From NCBI GenBank assembly GCA_902729315.2, contig LR746272.1, positions 12,538,327-12,602,326 of the forward strand: 64,000 nt of DNA, written 5' to 3'. The stretch comes from Spirodela intermedia. Lineage: Eukaryota > Streptophyta > Magnoliopsida > Alismatales > Araceae. The translations under genes and the position numbers were made by a program. The first letter of the stretch is position 1; each line of letters begins with the position of its first letter. Below, in pieces: positions 1 to 11,498 of the stretch. Below the pieces are notes generated by a model. The model was not told where the DNA came from. It made no database searches and worked only from the letters and a program-made list of their open reading frames with translations.

Positions 1-197
1 GGTGGTACTGGGGGATAAGCATGAACCACAGAATCTGGTTCAAAACACAATGCCCCTGTTTGATCTTTATGATTTTGGTGCCTTTGATTAGTTTTCTCCT
101 GGTACACAACGTATGATATCACTGGGCCACCTAGTGTCCTTTTGAAGCTGCTGCTCATCCTTTTAAAAGAACTTTTTCCACCTTGCCCCATCAAATT
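1..197 (-). other. Unassigned open frame, possible internal exon
   Basis: Read on the minus strand, one frame stays open from about 197 to the window edge. It gives a basic, Ser/Lys-rich peptide that includes NLMGQGGKSSFKRMSSS and later CFEPDSVVHAYPP. A T-rich tract followed by AG lies just upstream (acceptor near 198), and a GT follows CCCCCA near position 8, so it could be an internal exon. I do not recognise the family. It lies downstream of the PHAX-like exon at 614-909 in the same direction. It does not resemble the PHAX RNA-binding domain expected next in that gene, so it is either another locus or chance. The length is modest and the frame choice rests only on the absence of stops. Confidence 0.3.
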
Positions 198-613
198 CTT
201 CAGGAAAAAATTAATCGGCTACTTGGTAAATAGTCCATCATCCTTCTCTGAAAGTTAAATTTCATAATCGACTGGACGGAATAAACCACTTTTATAAATA
301 AAAAAACGAAAAAATCCGAGGAAGCGTAATAGACGGAGGCAATGTATAAGCTCTTCGGATAGACACAAGCAGAAAAAATATATTTATGCTACAAATGAAA
401 TCAATTTAACTTTTTATGGAAGAAAACTTACAAAAAAAGAAGCGAGAGAACTGTTAAAACGTGAGAAAATACACCGTCAACCATCCATTCACATCGATTT
501 GGCCCATGTCCTCCGTAATTTAGTTACAAGGAAAATTGATACTGGCGGAAAAACAACAACAACGGCAACAAGAGGTGTAATGACGAGAGAGGAAGAGATT
601 GGCGTAAACGTAC

Positions 614-909
614 CGGTTTATGTCGGTGACCCTTACATCCGAGGGTGCCCGTTTCTTCTTCTTGAGCCTCTTATGCCTCTTTCCGCTGGTCTTAACCCCT
701 AACCCTCGCTGAGACTCGCCGCGACCCTGGACGACGCCACCCCCCTCTCCCCCGCCTCCATCAGGCGGTCGGGCAAGATGATCGGAGCCGCCCTCGTGGG
801 CCTCCGCATCAAGCATCTCAACGTCGTCCACAAGGATTTCATCGTCATCTAGGGCTTCCCCATCTTCGAAGATGGTTTCCAGCACACTCTTCCCCGCTGG
901 GAGAGCCAT
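614..909 (-). pseudogene. PHAX-like RNA-export protein, first exon only
   Basis: PHAX-type proteins carry an RNA-binding domain used in U snRNA export. The ATG at 907-909 opens a reading frame with an acidic N-terminus (LETIFEDGEALDDDEI, then VEMLDAEAHEG), a Gly-rich stretch, a basic patch (KRHKRLKKKKR) and VTDINRY. As I recall them, plant PHAX-domain proteins have the same order, with VTDINRFV leading into the domain. A GT donor (GTACGT) sits right after the INR codons at 613, as expected for the first exon-intron border. The domain-bearing exon is not visible in the remaining 600 bases toward position 1. It therefore either lies beyond the window edge after a long intron or has been lost. 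Labelled pseudogene/partial for that reason; family assignment is from motif memory. Confidence 0.45.
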
Positions 910-1581
910 CGACCCAGAAGAAGTTTCGAGGTTCTCCTCCAGCACTCCCCACCTTAACCCCCCCACCCCCCTTAAATATGTTGGGGCGAGCGCCCTCAAA
1001 GCGCCGTTCCCGGAGCTGTGAATTATTGCACGCTTAAATATATCAAAAAGTCACATTTAATACATTTTCTTTTAAAAAATAATTAAAAACATTCACATTC
1101 TCTATGAAACCTTGGGGAGTGAAGCTAATTCGGGGTAGATGTGCTTGGATGGAGCCATTTCCAAATATAGGGGTTGATTTTTCAGAAAATTCTTTTATTT
1201 TTTATGTAATTCTGATAAATCAAAGCATTAGACCCACCAAGCTCGCCTAAAATATTAAGAATATTATCACTTTCAAACAGGAAAATATAAGAAAATATTT
1301 TTAAAAACCTCATTTATTATTTTTTAAAATTGAGGGAGTCGTACGGTTAGATCAGCCACTTGAGATATGGGTTCTACAAACCTAATAATAATAATAATAA
1401 TAATACGTAATATCTAGATTTTAACTATTGGAGCGTTATTGAGTGATTACTTTGAGTATGGCGCTTGACCTAGACCACTCAATCCGTTTTGACCATTTTT
1501 CGGACAGGAAAATAATCAGAATTGGAAAAAAAATCCACTTTAACATATTTTTAATTGAGCAATTAAAACCCGCGTCGAGTC

Positions 1582-1911
1582 TTAAAAAATACAAAAGAAT
1601 CTGATAAAAATGGACGCTTTAAAACGATATATAGAAAACGTAATGAGGCCCTTCATCGGACGTGGCGGTGGCATACGGCGGCACTTGTCGCACTTGTGAG
1701 CGACCACGTGGTTGGAGATCCCTCCGCAGTCGTGGCAGAGGACCCGGATATGCGACCTGGCGGCGCCGCCGAGGCTCTCTCTCTTCGAAAAGGAAAGAGG
1801 AGGAAAGAGGAGGGCTTGCTGCGAGTGCTGCTGCATCTCAGTGAGACAGTGGTGGTGGATGGCGTGGCCGCAGGGGAGGACGTTGACATCGGTGGTGGAC
1901 TCGAAGAGGTA
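1582..1911 (-). pseudogene. CHY/RING zinc-finger E3 ligase, degraded terminal-exon fragment
   Basis: The minus strand starts after a clean acceptor (CCTCCGCAG at 1912-1920) and reads YLFESTTDVNVLPCGHAIHH, then HCLTEMQQHSQQ. This is the RING-finger core of the RCHY1/CHYR (RZFP34) ubiquitin-ligase family. Downstream comes VLCHDCGGISNHVVAHKCDKC, matching that family's C-terminal rubredoxin-like zinc ribbon (two CxxC pairs). The link between them is wrong. The family has a CPLCS-type cysteine pair and about 30 residues (SKVWEKFD-like) here, replaced by LLFPPLSFSKRESLGGAARS, so the RING lacks its last metal ligands. The ribbon then runs into low-quality sequence and a stop. No CHY-finger exons are visible upstream. 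The retained splice acceptor suggests a genomic fragment, not a retrocopy. Confidence 0.6.
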
Positions 1912-2264
1912 CTGCGGAGGCGGCGGGAAGTCAACCCATCGAGGAAGTGGATCCAGCTACCCAATAAAGCCAGACTAACACTGCGACCCATTGCGTTTTC
2001 TTGATTACTTCTGCAGAACTATTCAACCCAGCAAGCACAAAACCTAGATTGCCGGACAGCTCTGGTCAAGATATCGTGTTGGGTTTGAGCCTGATCTGCT
2101 CTCGTCTCTCCAGAAGAGGGCCACAGGCTCAAGCTGGGATCGAAATGGAGTCAGGTATGTTTTCTACTCGCTCTCATTTTTACTATCGATCTCTATGGCT
2201 CAACACTGGATCTTTCCTTTGGCTTTTAATCTCCATCTATCGGTGTCAGAGCTTGATGTGTTGA

Positions 2265-2292
2265 GGTTTTTTTTTTTTTTTTTTTTTTTTTT
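2265..2292. repeat. Poly(T) tract
   Basis: A run of about 28 T's follows GTTGAGG. It could be the reversed poly(A) end of an inserted retrocopy, but no flanking source gene was recognised. Confidence 0.7.
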
Positions 2293-2390
2293 GGAGAATG
2301 ATATGTTATGCATAAGATTTTCTTTCTCTCGGCGTCGTATATGATGCCTGAGAATGAGAGTGAATGATTTTTTGAGTCGGATGCACACCG

Positions 2391-2784
2391 TTGAGAGGGA
2401 GACTCGCGAGCGTCAGGCATTCGGTGCGCCATGAGTCGCGCAGTTCTCCTCTGTGGCTGGTAGCGTGCCTATACGGATGCCACAGGCGGGCTCCAAGGTC
2501 GCATAGGGCATACGGCGGCGTGCAATGGCGAGGCACGCCGGAACGGCCTCGACCTGGGGATAGCAACGAGACTGGCCTTTTCCCCTTCTCTCCTTTCTCG
2601 CCGTCGGACGGAATGGCAGAAGACGGTGAAGGCGGCCCCCTGTGTGGCCTGCAACTTGAAGGGGGATTAAGGCGGTTTCTGCACGACCCTCCCCCTCCCC
2701 GATGCCGGATGGCGGTTTCCGTTTGCTCGGGAACCCAAAGGGATAATAACGGCGAACGGACGGGGGGTACCCCGCGTTCCCTAT
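2391..2784. other. CpG-rich stretch flanking the gypsy element
   Basis: This segment is markedly richer in G+C and CpG than the sequence on either side and opens long frames on both strands. Those frames show no recognisable domain. It is the left target flank of the gypsy element and ends with the CCTAT target-duplication copy at 2780-2784. The CpG-rich character continues into the 5' LTR. Function unknown. Confidence 0.5.
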
Positions 2785-3066
2785 TGTCACGGAGGAAGCA
2801 GCGGCACAGCAGACCCGCAAGGGGCAACGGGCAGCCGCGACAAGGCAGGCTCACGCGGTGGGACAAGCACGCGGGGCGCTGCGGGCGCGCGCGGCACGGC
2901 GGACGCGCGAGGCACGGCGGGCGCACATACGGAACCCCCGGGGGAGGCGGGAAGACATACACCCGCGCGATGGCGGGAACGTACACCCATGAGAAGCCGC
3001 GGACGCCAATGGGCGGGATGACGCCCAGGCAGGTGCAACGGTCGGCGGGGCGCCCGAGGCGCAAGG
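2785..3066 (+). repeat. 5' LTR of gypsy element, truncated
   Basis: It aligns collinearly with the start of the 3' LTR at 6707. Both copies share a start of TGTCAC, an AAGCA(A/G)CGGCACAG block, GACAAGGCA, a CAATGGGCGG/CAGGCAGG-type block and GATGCC(C/T)AGGCAG. The central CACAAGACCCAAG portion present in the 3' copy is missing here, and homology stops near 3066, so only about half of the 548-bp LTR remains. This copy keeps CpG dinucleotides where the 3' copy has TpG or CpA. Confidence 0.75.
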
Positions 3067-3370
3067 CGACATCCGTATGATGCCTGAAGAAATGATACAA
3101 TTCTTCCAGGTCGGACTAAAATTATGGGCAAGGAAAGAATGCCTCATGTACCATGTCGACACCCTGGATGAAACGTGTAGGATTGCTGAAAGTTTTGAAG
3201 ACTATTAGTGCAGTCAACCTGCCTCAGAAGCTGCGTCAAGGGGCCGCGGCGAACGAGACAGTCAGGGAAATGGACGACAAGGATAGGGAAGAGGACGCAC
3301 TAATCAGACGACTCATGCACTACTTGACCCAACTCCGTTTGAAGACACTGAGAAACCGTATGGAACGAGC

Positions 3371-3640
3371 TGCTTCAACTGTGGAAGACCACATAAGAAG
3401 CCGGACTGCCCAAACTTCAACAAGAGGCTACAATTGAATACCATCTAATAGGGCAACGATGAAGAGTAAGTTGAAGAAGGCATCAACTCATTTGAAATCA
3501 TCAATTGCTTACAACCAACACAAGGGCAACCAAGAAAAAAACTAGTGTATGTCAAAGCCCAAGTTGATAAAGAAATTGTTACAGCAATAGTGGATAGTCG
3601 CGCCAAACATACAATTTTATTTCTCTGAAAGAAGTCTAGA
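3371..3640 (+). pseudogene. gag zinc knuckle and protease remnant (gypsy)
   Basis: The frame at 3371 reads CFNCGRPHKKPDC, a CCHC zinc knuckle one residue shorter than the usual CX2CX4HX4C spacing. About 180 bases later the frame gives LVYVKAQVDKEIVTAIVDSR, which corresponds to the retroviral-type aspartic protease active site (D-S/T-G) with the glycine changed to arginine. Stops interrupt it directly afterwards. The upstream part of gag is gone. Confidence 0.7.
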
Positions 3641-4290
3641 AAATTGGCCTCAAGGTGGAACCTATCAAGATGAGATTTAAGATGGTAGACTCCTCTACAT
3701 AACCCCTAGCGAGAGTGGCAAAAGGATTGCGCACAAAGGAAGGTAGGTGAGAAGGTCACCTAGATTATATGGTGATGTCTCTTACCTTCTTCAACACTTT
3801 ATTAGGCATGGACTTCTTGACAAAGGCGGCCGCGAAAGTTTTTCCCAATAGAGTGGTCATCTAAGGGGGTGGAAGACCACATTTCATCCCAGCCATTGAG
3901 GTAAATCCTACAAAATGTTATGGACCAACACATGACAAGATGATCTCGGCACATCAAATATAGAAGGGACTAAGGAAAGGAGAAGAGACCTTCATATTGA
4001 TTGTTTAGACTAAGCCAAAAGTGGAGCAAATGAAGATCTCATCCAAAATTCAATGACTACTAATAAAGTTTGCTAAGAGGCTGCCAAAGAAGCTACTGGC
4101 CAAATTATCACAAAGAAGAGGGGTAGACTATGCCATACAGCTTGTCCTAGGGGCCAACCCCCCAACATGAGCACTATACAAGATGTTGCCACATCATCTT
4201 AGAATCACGCACACAAATTTAAGGTCTACTAAAGTAGGACACCTTCAATTGTCTAAGTCACTGTTTGGTGCACTTGTGCTATTCTAGAAG

Positions 4291-5060
4291 ATAAAGGATA
4301 GAAGCTTCAGGTTGTGCATGAACTATAGAGCCATAAACAAGCTCACTATCCGTAATAGGTATCTAGTCCCAAATACTGAAAATCTATTTGACCAATTGGG
4401 GGTGGTAAAGATATTTTCAAAGCTAGACCTTAAGAGTATATATCACCAAATGCGGATTCAGGCAAGAGACAAACCTAAGACAACATATGTAACCCCATAT
4501 GGGTCATTTGAGTTCACAATAATGCTTTTTGGGTTCACTAATACCCCAGCTATCTTTTGAATCGTAATGAATTTCGTCTTTCAGCCGTATCTAGATTTGT
4601 TTGTAGTGATCTACTTAAATGATATATTGATATACAATCGCAATATGTGGGAACATCTCAACCACTTGCACATGGTATTAAGTTGCTTTGAGATAACATC
4701 TTGTACTTAAACCCTACCAAATACAATTTTGTCAAAGAGGAAGTGAACTTCTTAGGGCACATCATCAACAAAGGGAAAGGACGTATGGTCAAAGTAAAAG
4801 TAAAAGTGGGGGACGTGCACATAAGTCTTTAGTAAACTTAAGGAGGCAATCTCGTCAGAACCTCTCCTCCAATTGCCAGATTTTTGTTAGTCATTTGTCT
4901 TACACATTGACGCTTATAGTGAGGTAGTGGGGGGTGTGCTCAACTAGGAAGGTCATCTGGTGGCTTTTGAAAGCTAGAAGTTAAACAATGCTGAACAGAA
5001 CTACTCCGTCCACAAAAGAGAGATGACAACAATCATCCACTCTTTGAGAACATAGTGACA
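4291..5060 (+). pseudogene. Reverse transcriptase and RNase H remnant (gypsy)
   Basis: The longest open stretch (4312-4560) contains NYRAINKLTIRNRY, FSKLDLKSIYHQMRI and FGFTNTPAIF, the conserved core blocks of Ty3/gypsy RT. A stop follows directly. The catalytic motif, normally Y-V-D-D, appears as YLND at 4611-4622, losing the first catalytic aspartate. RNase H is recognisable near 4899-5010 (VLHIDAYSEVVGGVLN, then NAEQNYSVHKREMTTI), again with stops. No active enzyme is possible from this copy. Confidence 0.85.
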
Positions 5061-5559
5061 ATACTTGCTTGACAATCGATTCTCCATATTCACCGACACT
5101 TCTCATCATAGCCAAGACTCACAAGTGAACAAGCGAGATGACAACAATTCTTGATGGAATACAACTTTGATATTCATCATAAACCAAAGGCACAAAATGG
5201 TCGTCGTAGATGCCCTCAACCATGGGGCAGCGACAGTAAAGATCAATACGGCTAACTCAACAAAACCAACCATGAACCTATTGCAATAGGTCAAGATGGC
5301 ATGCGAATAAGACCCCTATCCACTAAATATGTTCGCTTGCATTCAGGCTGGTACAACGCAATGATATTGGTCTGAAGATGGGCTGCTATTCACAAGGGGA
5401 TGAGGAATATACATTCTAACATTTGGAGACCTCTGATGAAAGTTAACGATGGAGGCACACGACACTCAATGGTCAAGATACCTAGGTCAACAACATACAT
5501 TGACCTTGTTGAGTAGAGACTACTTTTAGCCAGGGATAGAGAAGGACATAGAGGCCTAT

Positions 5560-6560
5560 GTTGAGTCATATATAATTTGCCAGCAAGACAAAATGGAATG
5601 ATGCCACCCAACAAGACTACTGCAACCGCTGCCCATTCTAGAGGTATCATGACACATCATTACCTTTTACTTCATTACTAACCTACTAAAGAATGGGGAG
5701 GCTGACTCCATACTTGTGATTGTTGATAAACTCACAAAGTACGAGATATTTATGGCTATCAATTGGCACTGCTCGGCGGAGGAGGCAGCACGATTGATAT
5801 TCAAGCATGTGGTCAAACATTAGGGACTATTTCGAAGAATCATATTTGACATACGCTTCACTAAAAGATTATGAAAGTTGTTCACTAAATTAGGAACACA
5901 ATTGCACTTCTCCACAACATCAAATAGATGGCCAGACATAACATCTCAATAGTATGCTGGAGGAATATCTCAGACATTATATCTTGGCAAAGCAAGACAA
6001 TTGGGCAAAGCTATTGGATTCAACACAATTGGCATACAACCTCTAAAGAAGCAATGCCACAAGTTACTCCCCCGTTGAGCTAGCCACGGGCCACCAATCA
6101 ATGATGCTCTTCAATTGTTAGATGTCCCTAAAAAGTGTCATGCAACCACCAAACTCACAACAGAGCACATGAACATGCTAGAGACAACAAAGGACAATCT
6201 TTAATAGGTAGTGAATCAGATAAAAAAGTAAGCGAACAAACATCGACAGAAAGTCGAGTTTCAGCTAGGGGACAAGGTACTACTTCAGACAAATCTCAAG
6301 ATTCATTGATGCATGAGAGACACTACCAAAAGCCAAAGCTTACTTCCACAATTTTAAGGTCCTTTTACTGTCTTGAAGTGAATTGACTCAATGGCATACA
6401 GAGTACAGTTACCCCCGAGGTTACCCATACACTCAGTATTCCACATATCATTATTGAAGAGATACAAAGCCAATCAAAAAAATCCGGTAAGGAACAATGG
6501 CATGCAACAACCTCCATCGGCTAGAACAACCTTTCGAAGAGAAATAAGTGATATCTTGGC
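5560..6560 (+). pseudogene. Integrase remnant (gypsy)
   Basis: The frame shows the end of the zinc-binding region (YIICQQDK near 5570), then the catalytic core (DSILVIVDKLTKYEIFMAIN, about 5706-5765). The C-terminal part is VEFQLGDKVLLQTNL at about 6250-6295, with RLPIHSVFHISLLKRY at about 6421-6470. Stops and small indels break it throughout. The C-terminal block lacks an obvious chromodomain, so clade was not assigned. Confidence 0.8.
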
Positions 6561-6706
6561 CACATGTTCACCAATGGAGGTGGTCACCACAATGTGCACA
6601 AGCACACCGACTTCCTCATATGATGGGAAGGGGACCCACGGGAAGCAGCAACGTGGCACCATGAGAAGGACCCAACGAGGATGTTAGATTCTTCAAGGGG
6701 GGAGAA

Positions 6707-7254
6707 TGTCACAAAGGAAGCAACGGCACAGTAGACCCACAAGAGGCAACTTGCACCTGCGACAAGGCAAGCTCACATAGTGGAACAAGCGTGTGCGACA
6801 TGGCGGGCACATGAGGCATGATGGGCATACAAGGTACGAGGGGCGCACACGACATGTCAACAAGGTGCAGTATCACAAGACCCAAGACAAAATGGGTCCC
6901 CAAACATATAGAACCCTTGGAAGAGGCGAGAAGATAAATACACCCACACAATGGCAGGAACGTAGGCCCAGAGAAAGCTGTGAATGCTGACAGGCAGGAT
7001 GATGCCTAGGCAGACGCAATCATTGATGAAGCGCTTGAGGTTCATCAATGGCTAGCGAGGAATATGACCGTTACGCCCCAATAGCTAGTACAAACACCTT
7101 GTAACAATTAGTCTGCTCCCCCTTCCCCTTCATAAGTGAGGAAGGTGGGGAGCAAACAAGTTAGAGACCCTTTTGAGCTTTATTGAATATTTGGAGGGCT
7201 AGTTGGAGAGCGAGTTTTAGCTATCTAGCGTCACATCTCACCTGAGGTGTAACA
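6707..7254 (+). repeat. 3' LTR of gypsy element
   Basis: It begins TGTCACAAAGG right after the polypurine tract and ends TGTAACA directly before the CCTAT target duplication, giving 548 bp. It is depleted in CpG relative to the 5' copy. Examples of the pattern are CATGAGGCATGATGGG here against CGCGAGGCACGGCGGG in the 5' LTR, as expected from deamination of methylated cytosines. Confidence 0.85.
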
Positions 7255-7259
7255 CCTAT

Positions 7260-8560
7260 GGATTGGGCCATTCTGCCACATGGGTACGCTGCTTTGTGTG
7301 GCAAGCTGCTCCTCTTCTTTGTCACCTCATTACAAGTCTTGAAATAAAGGTAAAATTAGATCAATTCAAGCACTTCTTCCTTTAATCCAACACTTATCAA
7401 GTCCTTTAACAATCCACAGTGCACCGAATAATAATTAAAGGTTGTGGTCATTTCATTCCATATTGACTATGATGTGATCATTAACATAGTCACATAGGTT
7501 GCTGAGACACTTATTGTATACTTGTAACTAAAAGATCAAAAGATTAAGAATGGCTAGAGTTTGGATTCTAAGTAGAGTGATCACAAGATCATAGAACTTA
7601 ATAATGTAAATGACATATTGATCCTAACAAAATTGTGTATTCTATTGGGGGAGTGGTAGAACAAAAGTAAATTCTTCTAAAATGGATTGAAGCCTAATGG
7701 GTTTAACCAAACCACTATAACCTTTGGTGTATGCAAATGAGTCTTAATTTATTTCATGCGTATATATTATTTAGAAATTTAATTAGAATATTATATGATG
7801 AAAATGTAATATACTTAATTAAATAAAAATCAGAAATCAATTCACCCCCTCTTCCTTTTGATTTTCTAGCCATCTAGGGACCAACATTGGTCAACACTAA
7901 ACTTTCATCCCCTTAGGTTTCTAAGGCATGCAATAAAGACAAGCCTCTAGCTCTAAATTTGATCCTCTAGAATAATTTGAACTTGAATTCATGGAAACAC
8001 ATACTTATGCTACTTTTTAAATAAGGTATCCCACTCAAACTTATTCCTTTTTGTGTAAATATTATGAATTTTTTGAGCTCGAAATAAATGATGTATCGCC
8101 TCACTGTGGTTCATTTTTAATGAAAAATCTTCATCGAAGGCCAAAAAAAATTATTTACAACAAGCATTTTGAGGTTTTTATATTCAATCATGTGCTCATA
8201 AAAAAATATGTACATTATATTCCTATGTACTCAAAATATGTTCCATGACGCATGGTAGATAGGAATATTTGCAATGACGATTGATGGATCTTTCAAAGTG
8301 AAACATGAGGCTTACCAAGAGGTGGTTTTATTGTGGAACCTCTACATTGGCTTAAAAGTGTATAATAAATTCTCATTTAAATATTTAATTATAACAAGTA
8401 AACTCTCATTAGTTAATTATCAGAAGCTCCTCGGCTATATAAAAAACGGAGTTATAGACCACATCCTCAAAGTTTATAGTTTTAAAATTAAATTTAAAGG
8501 GAAATATCACACCAAATTATTAGTACATAGTACGTCAAAAAATATATATTTTAAATGATG
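7260..8560. other. AT-rich intergenic sequence, nothing assigned
   Basis: No recognisable coding domain was found. Two frames of 65 and 94 codons (8051-8248 and 8274-8558, +) are Lys/Tyr/Phe-rich, as AT-rich noncoding DNA tends to be, and show no motif. The stretch may be old transposon debris but I could not identify a family. Confidence 0.5.
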
Positions 8561-8576
8561 AGTCATTTAAGCTTCT

Positions 8577-8692
<116 letters not shown>

Positions 8693-9004
8693 GCGAATTC
8701 CCTCTCTCCTCACATGTGCACAACTTGCCGTCATGGTTGTGACATGGAAAATTTGAACTCTTTATGACGAAACATACCATATGCCAGTCTTGAAACACAA
8801 CATGAGAGAGAGAGAGAGAGAGAGAGAAAGAGTTCTGCGGCACCGACACGGCGACCCATCGTGAAGCTCATCGAAAATTTTGGTGATCAAACAGAGTGGG
8901 AATCTCTATTCATCGTATCTATTTTTACGTGAGTATTATTCCACGTTCCGTGGTCTGCCTAGGCTTGATCCTCTGCGATACGGGGGGGCTGATGTAGCCG
9001 AGGG

Positions 9005-10269
9005 TCAACCCCTGGTCGGCGGCCAGTGCCCGGAGACGGCGACGGCGACGGCGATGGCGTCGGCCAGCGTCAGGAAGAGGCTGTTCTTCCAGAGTAGCTC
9101 CACGGCGTCCGATCGGTAGAGCTTCTCTGTGACCGCTCCGAGTGGGTTCGCTAGCAGAAGCTGCAGAAATCGGGCACGCGGAAGGATGAGTACTCGAAAG
9201 GGCAGGCATGACTGATTTGCGGCGACCCACCAGAAGAGATCTCTTCTCCAACGCCTCCTTTAGCTCCGTTAGCGCCTCTATTCCGCTGGAGTCGATTGCC
9301 GTCACCGCTGAAGTGGGGAATGGCAAATCAAAGGGTTGGAAGATTACAAGCCAAAGGACTGATTGTGACCGGACAGCTTGGAACCCTGGATCATGACCCA
9401 GATTGGCCTGGTTTCCCCACTGCAGAGCAAGAGCGAGAGAGAGAGAGAGAGATTCTAACACTCACCACCCAAGTCGAGGATCACGCACTTGGTTGAGTAG
9501 TCCTTTGTTGTACTCACCCTCTCCTCCTCCTCGCGCACCCACCTCATGATCCTTATCGAATTCACGGATATGCAGTGAGCCGCGTTGGTAAATGAATAGG
9601 CCTGGTAGGAGATAGAATCTAGGATCATACCTTTCTTGTAGGTACGTGGAGTTGGCGAAGAGGATGGGGGACTCGATGCCGAGAATGAGGCAGGATGGGA
9701 CCCTGCGCGTCTCCCCACAGTGGACGAGGGTCTGAAAGCTCTGGGTCCCTGGTATGCTCCCTAGCTCCGCGGTGTTTGGCCTCGTTACGTGCATGAGAAT
9801 CCTGGAGACGGAGATTCCCACCTGCAGGAGGAAAGATAACCACGAAAATGTGGATTTAAAGTTCCTTTTAAGTGGTTTGATGTTCTCGGTTTCTTCCGAT
9901 GGGGGTTATAGAAGGATCGGCGAGGACTCACCGCGATGGCGAGGCCCGTCTGGACGGAGAAGAAGAGGACCCCAAGGAAGGCGCTGAGGCAGGCCAGGAA
10001 GTCGAGCTTGTCTACCCTCCATAGCCGCGCCGCGCCGCGGGCGTCGACCAACCCCACCACCGCGGCGACGATGATCGCCGACAGAACGGCGTTCGGCGTA
10101 CAGCGGAACAAAGGGAGGAGGAACAGCATGGTACCCAGCACGGCCCCCGCCATCACTATATTCGACGCCGCCGTTTTCGAGCCAGCGTTGTAGTTCACGG
10201 CCGACCTCGAGAACGACCCTGCAGCATCAGCACGGCGGATGAGCTCGGAGGAGATAGATATATATATCG

Positions 10270-10336
<67 letters not shown>

Positions 10337-11464
10337 AGTGGTGACGTAGCATGACGTGCACGATCCGGCCATGTTCATGAGGCCTATGGCCATCATCTCT
10401 TTGTTCCCGTCGATCTGGTAGTTTTTCAGGGACGCGAAGGTCCTCCCGACAGCTATCCCTTCCTGCAAGAGGAAAGAGAGAGACGGCCTGCATGAATGAC
10501 ACCCAATGCTAGTACACTGTCAAAGCTTTCTCTCTCTCTGAGTAGCTTACAGTGAGGGAGAGGAAGCCAGTGACCAGCCCTGTCTTGACTGCCAGCGCAA
10601 GATACTGGCCATGGAGGAGTAGCTTGCTCACCGAGGACGGGTTCATCCCTCCTTGAAGATGCCCAATCTGTGGAGAACAATATCTCCATTAACTTCAGTA
10701 AATCATGAAAATTTCAAGTTAATGACATAGTCGTGAAGTGGAGGGTTTACTGTTTGGACGCCACGTTTCTGTGCTTCGAAGAGGTACACCAGGAGGGTGG
10801 AGAGGACCACGGAGGCTAGAGGCGCCGCCGCCGATACCCAGAAGAGCTTTGGCCACCTCAGACCCTGTCGGCAGGGGAAGATGGAAAGGGTATACTAAGA
10901 ATTTTAAGCTTAATGAAATAAGGTATTACATTTAAGGTAATTTGATTTAGTTCATAAAGCTATTTGGTTAATTAGTGTGTTAGGTAAAAAAATATTAGTG
11001 TGTCACAGCCCTATTTTCTAGAGATGGTCAACCCATGTCATAGGCCGCCTGCAATGGTTGACCTGTGAAATCGATCCACTCTTCTAACTATTTAAATTGT
11101 GCTAACTCATGAATTGTGACCATTTAGGTGATTTAATTAGAAACCATTGGATAATTGTTGAAGGTCCAAGAAGCTTTAAGAATCTAGGTAACGTGTGTCT
11201 TCAGACGAAAGCTCACGATGTGCCTTGCTGCAAAGAGGAAGCCCAGGAAAGAGAAGCTCATGGCGATGGTCGGCCAATGCCACTGCATCAAATCCAGAGA
11301 GAGAGCTAGTGAGAGAAAGAGAGAGAGAGAACGAAAGAGAGAGTCAGAGAGAGAGAGAGAGAACGAAAGAGAGAGTCACAGAGAGAGAGAACGAAAGAGA
11401 GAGTCAGAGAGAGAGAGAGAACGAAAGAGAGAGTCAGAGAGAGAGAGAGAGAACGAAAGAGCGG

Positions 11465-11498
<34 letters not shown>

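Larger units (their letters stand above)
2785..7254 (+). mobile_element. Degenerate Ty3/gypsy LTR retrotransposon
   Basis: The element is bounded by a perfect 5-bp duplication, CCTAT at 2780-2784 and again at 7255-7259. The LTR termini are TGTCAC at the left and TGTAACA at the right. Order inside is truncated 5' LTR, gag remnant with zinc knuckle, protease, reverse transcriptase, RNase H, integrase, a purine-rich tract (AAGGGGGGAGAA, about 6695-6706), then 3' LTR. RT-RNaseH before integrase is the Ty3/gypsy order. Every domain carries in-frame stops or frameshifts, so the copy is dead. About 4.47 kb is short for a gypsy element. The 3' half of the 5' LTR, the primer-binding site and most of gag are missing. 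Confidence 0.9.

Noticed and set aside
2306-3100. 264-codon minus and 229-codon plus frames over the CpG-rich segment
   Set aside because: They run through the gypsy LTR boundary and TSD and have no domain; open only because of high GC.
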